Shown here one piece after another: positions 23,341 to 33,535 of a stretch of DNA of 64,000 bases (position 1 is the stretch's first letter; the number at the start of each line of letters is the position of its first letter). Under the pieces are notes generated by a model. That model was not told the DNA's origin, did not search any database, and saw only the letters and a program-made list of their open reading frames with translations. The stretch covers positions 18,137,850 to 18,201,849 of the forward strand of contig CM077832.1 in assembly GCA_039720395.1 (NCBI GenBank), in the 5' to 3' direction. The translations under genes and the position numbers were made by a program. The stretch is from Liquidambar formosana (Eukaryota > Streptophyta > Magnoliopsida > Saxifragales > Altingiaceae).

Positions 23341-23911
23341 CGGCGACACCATCAAATTTGCCATGTGAGGTAAACCCACCTCTAGATTTGACAATGCTGA
23401 CCATCAAATCCGTCGAAGGAGGACGCCAATCAAATATGGCGACGATAGAGGTGAATCTTAAGCAGATTTGAATTTTACGCTCTTTGTCAAGGGTTTGATC
23501 AAGAACAATCACTTCACCGAATCTGCCTCACCTAAAACCAACGCCAGCGACACGCACGGAATTTTTTTTTTTTTTTCCCTATTGCTGCATCTTCTTCCTC
23601 ATCCTCCCTTTCTCTATTTTTTTCCCCCCTTGATTTGCTTCTTTTCATTCCTTAAAAAACCCAAACTCGCCGGAAACCCAATTTTGGGGTTTTGGGCGAA
23701 ACCCAGATTTGGGTGAAGCAGCAACAGCTATTCTCCATGCCCAAACGCTGCATTTTGGCTTCAATAAGGGTAAAATGGGTATTTTAAGCCTACTTTTACA
23801 TGACGTCAGCCACAATTGTTAACACCTCCCAACGGTTGACTGACAGATGGGGGAAAGTGTAGATTATTTTCCAAAGTAAAGGAAGACAGTGTATTTTCAG
23901 AAAGAATAGGG
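23341..23911. other. Unassigned DNA between minisatellite and hAT element
   Basis: Short open frames, a T tract at about 23563-23577 and C/T-rich DNA. Nothing else is recognised. Confidence 0.4.
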
Positions 23912-23919
23912 AGTGTCAG

Positions 23920-24578
23920 TAGGGATGGCAATTTCGCCCCAATCCATAGGGTCCCGACTCGATTCATACCCGAATAGGGCGGGTATTTTTTATTTTTTTT
24001 CGGGTATCGGGTCGGGTATGGGTATAAATTTTTTAAAAATTTCGGGTACGGGTCGGGTATGGATCCCAACAAGAAAAAACCCGAAGACCAGACCCGACCC
24101 GCTATATTTACAAAATATATATATATTTTACAATAAAATATAAATACCTACTTAAACCTATCTTGATATAGGTTTATAGAGTCCATTCGAAGGCTTATTA
24201 TGTATTTTTATTGTTTTTTAATCTTTATGTTTGTGTATAATATTTGTGTGATCATATTAGGTATGATTTTATTTGAACAAGATCATACTAATCAGGTGCT
24301 AAAAACATTTATAAGCTTGGTATATGATTATATGAATAACATGTAATAGATGTAAGTAACAAAAAAAATGGAATTTGGGGGAAAAAAATCCTCACAACAG
24401 GGCGGTCGGGTATGGGCGGGTCGGGCATGGGTAGTCCAATAAAACAGTGGATCAGGGATGGGGGTTAATTGTTCATACCCATCGGGTATCGGGTCGGGCA
24501 TGGGTATAAGAAATTAAAGGTCGGGTCGGGTATGGAGTAGTGCCAACCCGCATCCGACCCGACCCATTGCCATCCCTA
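23920..24578. mobile_element. Ac-like non-autonomous hAT element, 659 bp
   Basis: Perfect 12-bp terminal inverted repeats TAGGGATGGCAA/TTGCCATCCCTA are flanked by a perfect 8-bp duplication AGTGTCAG (23912-23919, 24579-24586). Subterminal GGGTCGGGTA-type repeats (both strands) are typical binding sites for a hAT transposase. There is no transposase gene. The TIR resembles the maize Ac end (from memory). Confidence 0.93.
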
Positions 24579-24586
24579 AGTGTCAG

Positions 24587-25361
24587 TGTAATAGCTAGTA
24601 AACAAAGGAGATGTAGAAGTATTTTACCCCTTTTTTTTTTCTTTTTTTTTTTCTTCTCCTTCTTCTTCTTTCTTTTAATAAAATACTCTGTATATTAAAT
24701 GATAGTAAAAAACAAAACCCCCAATCAAAAATCCAGCCACCAAACATCGACAATTACGCCATATCTGAAGAAAGTGAGGTTACTTGGTGTTAAGATGGAG
24801 GTTGAACAAGATGAAGGCAAGGGGATGGGTTGCCGACTTAGAGCCTCGTCGGAGAAAACAATTGAATCCTCTTCTACTTCTCTCTCGTGTATCAGTCCAT
24901 CTGTCTCACCTTTGTTTTTTTTTTTCCTCCCCTATAACCCTTGGATATTTTCTCTTCCCTTCTTTCTCTTTCTTCCATAGATCTAGATCTAATAGTGTAG
25001 ATTGTAGACAATGGAGATTTTGTGTTTTAATGAGTTACACAGGTTGAAGATGAAGACTTTTTATTTATTTCTTGACAGGAATTTTATTATTTTTATTATC
25101 ATATAAATAATTGTATGGGACGGTGCGTTTATCATTGTCTGTCTATTTCATAGATCTAATTGTAAATTGCAGATGATGGAGATTTTGAGTTTTGAAAAGT
25201 TACACAGGTTGAAGATGAAGGTTTTTTTTCTCCCTACGAGTTTTATTATTAAATCACTGGTACTTGACGGTGTGTTTGCCTCGTTAAACGATAGGATTAA
25301 CTTGGACACGTAGCGTGAGTTCAACGGGGTGGACAGAGAGAGGGGATAGGAAAAGGGGAGA
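24587..25361. other. Non-coding DNA with a partial direct duplication
   Basis: A segment around 24976-25057 (CATAGATCTA...GTTACACAGGTTGAAGATGAAG) recurs at 25149-25221, about 170 bp away, suggesting an old tandem duplication. No supported coding sequence is present. Confidence 0.5.
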
Positions 25362-25380
25362 GGAGATCTAAACTCGTCAG

Positions 25381-25533
25381 CCAAGTGGTTGTACCAAGTG
25401 GTAAGCGGCTTGTGAGCCTAGGCGAACTAAGTTCGAATCGTCTTCAAGACATCACATTGGGAGGAAGCGCGACCTGACCCAAAATTGTGCAAACAATTTG
25501 ACACAATTTTTTGAATTAAAAAAAAATAAAAAT
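25381..25533 (+). mobile_element. tRNA-derived SINE, 153 bp
   Basis: A 19-bp duplication GGAGATCTAAACTCGTCAG (25362-25380) recurs at 25534-25552 with one mismatch. The insert has a degenerate polymerase III box A region (GGTAAGCGGCTTG) and box B (AGTTCGAATCG), and ends in an A-rich tail. A tRNA gene is excluded, since no cloverleaf is completed. Confidence 0.8.
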
Positions 25534-25552
25534 GGAGATCTAGACTCGTCAG

Positions 25553-25954
25553 ATTGTCAGATTCAGAGAAATAATGGTTCAGATCGATTTTTTCTTGTTT
25601 GTTTATGTCAGATTTGCCTCCGGTCTACGGCACACAGCACGCCACCTCATCTTAAACGGATTGAACGGCTTGCACTTAACCACGTTATTTAATGGTAAAC
25701 AGCTGTTGTGACAAATCGAGTAAGATCTCGACCGGAGCCCTCATACGTTATCCATCCAACTCCATTGATGGGGTAGAGGAACATCTACGCATGCCCATAA
25801 TTTTTTTTACGTTTTTATTTTTTTTCTCATAGCAGTTTATTATCATATTTTAACTTAATATTTTAAAAATCTTTTAAGAGAGATGGATTCAACCAGAGGC
25901 GTAAGTAAAATTTTTTGTTGGCAGTTATCACCATTCAGCAACGCACTAACATAC

Positions 25955-25994
<40 letters not shown>

Positions 25995-27249
25995 TGAAGT
26001 TATCACCATTCAGCAACGCACTAACATACCATACATATATATTACACACACACAATATATGTTTATGTATTATGTGTGTGAGTGAAAAAAAAAAAAAAAT
26101 TGAAGCTGTTACTTTATCAAATTTGAAGGTTTCACTTTATTAAATTAAGAGTAAATTATATTTACACCCTTTCTATTTTATGACAATTACAGATGCACTC
26201 CTCTCATTTTTGAAATTACATTATCATTCCCTCTAAGAATAGTTGACTAATGGTGTTAATAAAACTCATAAAATAATGCAAATGCCAAAACGTATCATTT
26301 AACCTTCTTAAATAACTTGAGTTTTCTGTAACTTATATCCTTCATTACATGCACCAAGGGCAAAGCCAATAGCGCCTAAGGTTAGCTTGCTCACCTTTTT
26401 TTTTCCTTTTTTTTTTTTGTTTTTTGCATAGTCTCAAAATCTTTTTGGCCCTCTAAATTTGTTACCTCCTTTATATATATATATATATAGATAGATAGAT
26501 AGCATTGATCAAGCCAAATATCCTGTACGATCACAGCCATTCGTGATCGAACGGAATAGTTTGAGATATCCCACATTTGAACAACCTTCACATCTATACA
26601 TATGTACCCTTTTCATGTAAGCATTCTATCCCAAAATCAAGTTGATATGAGATTGCTTGTTATTCGATCTAAAACGTGTATTTTTTAATCAATAACAGTC
26701 GCTCATTTATGGACATTTTAAATGAAACAACTCTTAATCTTAGTTCAGCTTTATTTTTGGCATATATGACCAACATATGAATCATATTTAATCTAACGGC
26801 TGGTTTGGCCAAAAGAGTTTTGGAGTGCACTTGATGCAATTTTGCATCAGGTGCACCTGATAATAGAAGAATTGATATATATATATATTTCACCTTTTTC
26901 TTTTTTACATACAAATTTCCTCATTTTGTCCTTGGTTAAATTTTATTTTCACCCCATATTTTTTTATTTTCATAAGTTTCTTTTGCTTTTTCCCCATTGT
27001 AATTATTCTTTTCATTTATTTCTATACATGAGCAATGCTATATAGCCCAGTTTTTTTTTTTTTATACCCAAATCTGCTTACTCAAATGAGGTGATAATCT
27101 GAAAAATCAATTTAAATTTTTTTTTTTTGGCAAATCAATTAAAAATTTAGTTGAAAAAATAATTGTCTCTAATGAGAAAATCTGAAAACTACCACATCAG
27201 TTGGACAAAAAATTTAAGCCTTTGGCTTATATATATATTATTTGTTTAT

Positions 27250-27282
<33 letters not shown>

Positions 27283-28018
27283 AAGAGAAAAAAACGAAAA
27301 AAAAAAATTCTAATGTGTTAGATGAATGTGTTGGACTAATGAGAGTTATATGCATTTAACATTGGAATTGTCACCCAAGATGGGTAGTTAGGGCATTTTG
27401 AAAACATTGAGCTATGACATCACTTTTTTTTTACCGACCAATTGATGGCTATTAGGGGGAGGTACTCTTTATAGTTTATTTTGTAAAGGAGGGGGTGTTA
27501 GTGTTATTTCAAAAACGTGAGGGGATCTATCTGTAATTGTTAGATACTAGAGGGGGTCTTAATGTAATTTACCCTTAAATTAAACACATTCTAAATATTT
27601 TAAAAACATTTAAGGTTGCCATGGCCCCCAATAATATGTGTCATTAGTTCCCCCTTGGATTTAAACATTCGGTAGTGACTCCCTTTGGATTCAACTTTGA
27701 TTTGAACTTTGAAGCAAAGGGCAAAGTTTCTACCATGACTTCCCCATCACTTAATCATAGGTTGAATGACATGGGCGCTCGTTTGCATTGGATTTGATTG
27801 GCGTTTCTATCTTAGGATACAATGATCCTCTGGATAGCCTTATGCGTAGCTAAGACTTCTCACGAATCTCGAATCACCCGTACACTCCAAATACACAAAG
27901 TATATTCATAAAATATATGAAAAGAACTCAAAGTATATAAAACAAATATGGAGATATAGGTGTTACAAATTTCAGCATATACAAGCCATTCTACATCTTC
28001 TTTATATCCACACATAAA

Positions 28019-28057
<39 letters not shown>

Positions 28058-28990
28058 TATAGATATATATAAAGAGTAGTGACACATAGGAACATAATTA
28101 AGGGATGAAAACGTGGGATGACTAACTTGTTTGTTTTCCATCAGTTGATACTAAAAAATAACCCTAAGAGAATCTTGGGCATCCATACCAAAAAGACCAA
28201 AAACCCAATTTCCTATTAGTGTCAAATACCCAACCAAAAACCACACTCAAAATCAAAAGGCAAGAATCACCATCAACATAAAAAAGAACCAACGATTTTC
28301 ATTTTGAAAATTCAAATAACAACCAAAAAAGGGAAAAAAAAAAAAATCAAAGCAAAATCAAGATAAAATCATCAAATTAAAAATCCAGATAAACTCGTTA
28401 AGCATACCTTGATACAATCAATAGCGGAAAAATCAAGATAAAAAAGTTATATGCAGTCAGTGGCAAAACAATCGAGATAAAAAAATTTGATCTAACTAGT
28501 AGGGTGAAATTCTTGAAAAAATTACCTAGAAATTACCTAGATAATTAGGATAATTATTAAGAATTAACTATAAATTAAAGATAATTATCTTGAAAAATCA
28601 ATATACTTTCGAGATAATTATCCTTTAAAATCCAAATGATACAAACAATAGCAAAAAAAAAAAAAAAAAAAAAAAGAGGAAAAATGAAGAAGAACCAGGC
28701 AAATCCACTGTCGGATCCCTGAAGAACGAGGTGAAGCCATTGTAGAAATCGCACCTATCGAGCTCCTCAAACAACGTCAAGTCGTGGCAGAATTATCTAG
28801 ATAATTCTGGAAAAGAGAGAGAGAGAGTTGATGACTCCTTTATTGCCATGCACAACTGGCTCCTTTGATGCCATGGCCCTATAGATCTAGTTATAGGTCT
28901 GGTAATGGGCCGGCTTCGTTATGGCCTTATGGGCTCTCTCCATGGATGGGTTTGCTGTATTTGACGGAAATAGAGAGAGAAAGAGCTAAG

Positions 28991-29030
<40 letters not shown>

Positions 29031-30031
29031 ATGTGTACATATGAAAGAGAAAGAGAGAGGATTCTAAAAGGGGTGATTTGATTCGGTATATGAGAAAGAG
29101 AGAGAGAGAGATAGAGAGAGAGAGAGTTTTTCGGAGAAGGGGATTGGATTAAATAAAAATCTTATGGAGAGAGAGATTCAGTACAAGGAGATAAGGGAGA
29201 GAGAGAGAGATAGATTTCTTTTGCAAGTAGATGGGATTATCCGTCTCTAATGCTAGGGTAATTTTGTATTTTCTCAATTTCAGTCTATGAAGTGATCTCA
29301 TAGGTTGGTCTTAGTAATCATTTCCCATATATAAATAATAAAAAGCATAATCTCTAATAATAATTGTATGGTAAAGTAGTGGCGTGGGAGTTACCTCCAC
29401 CCACTTACTCACCACCATAAATAAATATAAAAGAGATAAATAAAATGTCATATGTAACCTACATTAACCAAATAGAATTAATTGAAATAAAGACTATAAA
29501 TAACAATAAATTAATCAAATTAATTTTAAATCAAATATATTTACAACAATTATATCAACATGTCCTCATAGAACCAGATTCATCAAGGACGGAGCCACAT
29601 AGAGTTTAGGTGGGGTAGCTGCCTCACTTGACAAATTTTTTATTTAACCTTTTTACCTTTAACTTTTATGAAATTCTAAATTCACCTCCCTTATTTTTTT
29701 AAAACCCCTTTACTTTTCTATGCTTGTTAACCCCTTTAATCATCTAAACTAAGCCAAATTAATCGAATTATGATCAAATTGGTATCATTTAATATCGATA
29801 ATCCAGCTTTTTAATTTTTTTATATAAAGTTTCTTCGATTTTTTGAAGTAGGATGAAATACTAACTATTAACCAAAGTTTGCCTTCCCTCAACTAAGTTA
29901 TTGGCTTCCTATATATGAGTATCGATCATACTAACTATTGACCAAAGTTTGCCTTCCCTCAAACATTAAACCCCTTTACTTTTCTATCCTTATTAACCCT
30001 TTATATATGAGTATCGATCAAGTCAACACAT
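25553..30031. other. Long non-coding region with microsatellites
   Basis: No supported gene across about 4.5 kb. Contents: a 36-bp direct repeat (TTATCACCATTCAGCAACGC at about 25926 and 25999) separated by (TA)n at 25958-25989; an A tract at 27251-27280; (AC)n/(AT)n at 28018-28050; GA-rich DNA at 28810-29215; and a duplicated segment near 29861-30020 sharing CAAAGTTTGCCTTCCCTCAA. Several A tracts may be tails of retroposed fragments I cannot identify. Confidence 0.5.
28996..29026. repeat. (GA)n microsatellite
   Basis: About 15 GA units, part of a wider GA-rich patch (28810-29215). Confidence 0.85.
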
Positions 30032-30562
30032 GTTTATGTTGTCCCAAGTAAACAACCCTAGAGGGGGGGTGAATAGGGTTATTGGCCAATTAAAAAAAAA
30101 ATGATAGCAAACTAAAATCAGGTTATAGCAAATAGAGGTATCTCAATAATAAACAGTAATGAGAATAAGAGAGAGAGAATGCAAACACAAGTTTTAACGA
30201 GGTTCAGCCTTCCCGCCTACGTCCTCGCCTCAAGAGCTCGCTTGAGGATTCACCAATCCACTATCACTCTCCTTCAAGGTGGAGCAGCAAACCTTTACAA
30301 ATCAAGTGCTTTCAATCCAACACTTGTTCAGCCACACTTCTTCAAGTGCAAAGAATGGGGTTATCACCAACCCTTGATTACAAGTTTGTAGAGATAAGAT
30401 GTGTCTACAAAGAAACTCTCTTTAAGAGTGAATAACACAGAAATTACAGCTCAGCTCTCTTCTAATTGATTGCTCAATGAATGCTCTTAATGAATTTAGG
30501 GCTAGAAGAATGAAAACAATGAATTCTCTTGTATTGATTCTCATAAATGCATTTGAATCATT

Positions 30563-30573
30563 GTTTATATAGG
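30563..30573 (-). promoter_or_regulatory. TATA box of the copia LTR
   Basis: The minus strand reads CCTATATAAAC. The motif array begins about 117 bp upstream. The same box is in the other LTR at 39004-39014. Confidence 0.75.
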
Positions 30574-30689
30574 CATTAGGCATAATATGACCGTTTGGTG
30601 CAATAAATGCCGGGAAAGAGCCGTTTGGTGGCATTTAATGCCTCAACAACCTTTCAAAAACTAGCCGTTGGAGTTCTGAGATCGCACAA

Positions 30690-30843
30690 TCAGTCGACTG
30701 AATACTCAATTCAGTCCACTGATTTGCTAAATCAGTCGACTGATTTGGGAATTCAGTGGACTGATTTGAGCAGAATCAAAAGACAAGAGCAGAGGACATC
30801 TTCTGCTTAAATGAGTCGACTGATTCAAGAATGAGTCGACTGA
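30690..30843 (-). promoter_or_regulatory. 21-bp phased palindrome array in the copia LTR
   Basis: Six copies of the 12-bp palindrome TCAGTCGACTGA or one-base variants start at 30690, 30711, 30732, 30753, 30812 and 30832. The first four are exactly 21 bp apart. The other LTR has the same array at 39131-39284. The array is upstream of the LTR TATA box in the U3 part. Confidence 0.9.
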
Positions 30844-31319
30844 TTTGGGCAGAAATGAACTTATAATGATTATATCACAAGTTTAAATCGATTAAGTTCA
30901 TTTGTATCAACTTATGCCTTGTTCAAGTGATGAATTAAGTTTACCCAAGGATCCTAAGGTCCATCTAGGTCAAGGGAGCGATCATTTTGAGCAATCAAGT
31001 ACATCAAAAACCTAATAACCTCACTTATAGCTATTTAAGTATCTTCATTGACGATGCTAGCTTGGTCTTGAGTGATCGTAGGTCTTTTGCATGCTTTCTA
31101 TGCTCGTATGCTTTTGTGCTTGATTATCCTTGATATCATAAGCATGTGTGCTTTGAGTTCCATGATATGCATATATCTTTATGCTTCTTTTGGATCCATA
31201 TGCTCGAGTACCTAGCTTTGATTATAATCTTGACAAATAAACCATTAGTACTTACATCGATCCTTTGTTATCATCAAAATCTCGGATATGCCCTTGGTTA
31301 TATAACCTTGGGGCCAACA

Positions 31320-31336
31320 ATCTCCCCCTTTTTGAT
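31320..31336 (-). other. Polypurine tract of the young copia element
   Basis: The minus strand reads AAAAAGGGGGAGATT immediately before the 3' LTR, the primer for plus-strand DNA synthesis. Confidence 0.85.
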
Positions 31337-31641
31337 GATGACAAACTATTGATGTATATGGCAGGTAGGGAAATAAAGCATATGATATATATAGAGCAAG
31401 CTCCCCCTCATAATATGCATAGTTGAAATGCAAGTAATAAGCAATGAGCACAAAGCATTGTAAAGCAAATAAACTGATTATAATCAACTGTGGAAATAGT
31501 TCAAAACATAACCAAAAAGTCATAAGTTAACAGTTATAGATAACTAGGAATGTGTCAAGTCATTGTGTGTTCAAAATAAGTTAGATGTTCAAGATACATC
31601 AATTCAAAAACTATCTCCCCCTTTTGTCATCAGACAAAAAG

Positions 31642-33066
31642 CTAGGGGTCCAAGTCAATATGCTCGGGAAGACCAGGTGCGTCCGCATCTTCAGGGGCAG
31701 GAGGTGGTGGTGGAGGCGGTGGTGCATTGCGACGGGCATATCGCTCAATGGCTGTCAATGAGTTACGCACAGTGCGTATATCAGTCTCTGTCCTGGCAAG
31801 ACGCTGGTCCACCTGAGTCGTAAAGATATCACCATAACGCTTCAAGGTGTCCATATCATTCTCGATTTGTGTCTGACGGTTCTCAAGAGCCAAGAGACGA
31901 GTGCCAATACCATCCATGGAGACCTGCAGACCCTGTATAGCTGTCAAAATGGTCTGAACACCAGCAGGAGGGATAGGTGGCTGCTGTGGAGGCTCAAAGG
32001 GAGGAGGCTCGAACGCAGGAGGGGGCTGTGGAGGCTCAACATCCATGCCATGCTCACCAGGCTCCTCATGTGGCTGCTGCTCTTCTTCACCAGGAGGAAC
32101 AGGGTCATCAGCCTCCTGTTCTTCATCGGTCACCTCATCCGGATCATCTTTCGGTACCCAACCCCTGGAAGTAAACTTGTAGTGCATTTGTTTAAGAGTC
32201 ATGTCGGAGTAGGTGTTGGTGTGAGAGATGGCGACTACGGCTTCCTCATCAAGAGGTATTTGGAAATGTTCAAAAACATAAGTCAGAGCGAAGCCGTAGG
32301 GGAGACTAGCCACTTTCTTCTTTTGGCAATCGACAATATGATTGGAAATGATAAAAGGTAAATCAATGGGAATGGTATTCATGATGCACCAGATAAGAAA
32401 AATGTCGAAATATGAGACATGGTCACGTCCGCCACCCCGTGGAAGGATGTTGTATGTAATCATGTGATGAATCAATCGAGCATTGAGAGTTAGTTCTTTG
32501 GCTTTGGGTTTAAAACGGTTTACAATATCATTCCGCCCACAGATCTGATTAAGGGCTTGGATAGGATCATACCCTTGAAAGTGAGTCCATTCGTTGGTCA
32601 CAAGGATTTGATGTTGACCACGAGGGATATGAAAGATTTGGGCAAGAAGGTTTTGATCCATAGATATAATTCTACCACCAACTTGAGACCAAAGGATGTG
32701 ATTATTAATATAGTCAAGATTGGTGTAAAAGATGCGCACAAGATAAGTATACATGGGTTTTTTCAGAAAAATGAATGAATCCCAACCCAAAAGACGGAAA
32801 TAATTTGCAATGAGAACGAAATGCTCTTCAAAGAAATCCAAAGGGGCATATTTACCGAAGATGACGGTGCGACGACTGAAGTCCTCATCAAACTTGCGCT
32901 GTGCATCGAGAGAGACAAACTCTCCGCCTTCCTCTTCGTCGGGTTGTTGTTCAACGGGTGGTTGCACCGGCAGTGGAGGAGGATTTGGAACCCTGGGTCG
33001 TAAGTTTCGCGATGAACCTTCACCGGTGTGAGGGCGTTTGGCTGGATTCTTCATCTTGGGAGCCAT
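31642..33066 (-). CDS. Accessory ORF of the copia element: putative plant transposon protein
   Basis: An intact 474-residue ORF follows pol in the same orientation, a position where Sireviruses can carry an env-like gene. Residues 1-55 are basic, then proline- and acid-rich. Residues about 60-300 form a globular region (FGKYAPLDFFEEHFVLIANYF, YLVRIFYTNLDYI, VGGRIISMDQ, IHHMITYNILPRGGGRDHVS) that I recognise as the 'putative plant transposon protein' (Transposase_32) type. Residues about 310-370 are acidic then proline-rich, 380-450 look like a coiled coil (heptads with LLALENRQTQIENDM), and the end has a run of prolines. I see no signal peptide or membrane segment, so it does not look like a true envelope. 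It has its own TATA box and an upstream operator-like array. Its function is unknown; DNA or chromatin binding is my inference. Confidence 0.85.
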   Translation of the reverse strand: MAPKMKNPAKRPHTGEGSSRNLRPRVPNPPPLPVQPPVEQQPDEEEGGEFVSLDAQRKFDEDFSRRTVIFGKYAPLDFFEEHFVLIANYFRLLGWDSFIFLKKPMYTYLVRIFYTNLDYINNHILWSQVGGRIISMDQNLLAQIFHIPRGQHQILVTNEWTHFQGYDPIQALNQICGRNDIVNRFKPKAKELTLNARLIHHMITYNILPRGGGRDHVSYFDIFLIWCIMNTIPIDLPFIISNHIVDCQKKKVASLPYGFALTYVFEHFQIPLDEEAVVAISHTNTYSDMTLKQMHYKFTSRGWVPKDDPDEVTDEEQEADDPVPPGEEEQQPHEEPGEHGMDVEPPQPPPAFEPPPFEPPQQPPIPPAGVQTILTAIQGLQVSMDGIGTRLLALENRQTQIENDMDTLKRYGDIFTTQVDQRLARTETDIRTVRNSLTAIERYARRNAPPPPPPPPAPEDADAPGLPEHIDLDP

Positions 33067-33149
33067 TGTTGAGAGAGTTTTGGAGGTTAGAGAGAGAGAG
33101 AAGTGAAAACGTCGCGGGAATGGGTGTGATTTGAAATGAAAAGCCGCGT

Positions 33150-33160
33150 GTTATATTTAT
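33150..33160 (-). promoter_or_regulatory. TATA box of the accessory ORF promoter
   Basis: The minus strand reads TATAAATATAAC, 84-95 nt upstream of the ATG at 33066 and 13 bp from the first palindrome of the array. This position suggests independent transcription of the ORF. Confidence 0.65.
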
Positions 33161-33172
33161 AGAATCGCAGAT

Positions 33173-33428
33173 TCAGTCGACTGAATCACCATTTCAGTCG
33201 ACTGAATTGTCCTGGAAATTGCATCATAGGCTACTGCCTGAATCAGTGGACTGAAAGTCCATTTCAGTCGACTGATTTGCCATTTCAGTCGACTGATTTG
33301 GCACATCAGTCGACTGATTTGCCCAGTGAGTGCAATCAAGAGCAGGGCCTGATTCAGTGGACTGAATAGTCAATTCAGTCGACTTAAATGCCCATTAAGT
33401 CGACTGATTTGACTTTTCAGTCAACTGA
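33173..33428 (-). promoter_or_regulatory. Ten-site, 21-bp phased palindrome array upstream of the accessory ORF
   Basis: Copies of TCAGTCGACTGA or close variants start at 33173, 33194, 33243, 33264, 33285, 33306, 33354, 33375, 33396 and 33417. Within each group of two or four, spacing is exactly 21 bp; the two gaps are 49 and 48 bp. The motif is identical to that in this element's LTRs, but the flanking sequence differs, so this is not a piece of LTR. Confidence 0.92.
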
Positions 33429-33535
33429 AACACTAGGTAAATCAATTTCAACCAAAATCTTTTGAGTGTGTGAGTGAAATGCAAAGCACAACATAGACAT
33501 ACATCAAGATAAGAGTAGAAGAACCAAGATATGCA

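Larger units (their letters stand above)
30037..31319 (-). repeat. 3' LTR of the young copia element
   Basis: On the plus strand it reads TGTTGTCCCAAG...GGGGCCAACA. It carries a TATA box and a six-site motif array. Short open frames in it (e.g. 30179-30391, 30607-30810) recur in the other LTR and are not genes. Confidence 0.96.

Noticed and set aside
22570..23373. Overlapping open frames on both strands
   Set aside because: Artefacts of the GAA/CT-rich DNA and minisatellite.
25381..25450. tRNA gene
   Set aside because: Box A and B are present but no full cloverleaf; the long target duplication and A-rich tail indicate a SINE.
30179..30810. Open frames in the copia LTR, repeated at 38620-39251
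   Set aside because: Short, on the antisense strand of the LTR, and containing the palindrome array read as QSTD repeats. No sign of selection or start context.
32557..33134. Plus-strand open frames opposite the copia accessory ORF
   Set aside because: Shadows of the real 474-residue minus-strand frame.
33173..33428. Regularly spaced palindromes resemble a CRISPR array
   Set aside because: Nuclear plant DNA, 12-bp units with 9-bp spacers and no cas genes; the same motif is in the LTRs. These are better read as binding sites.
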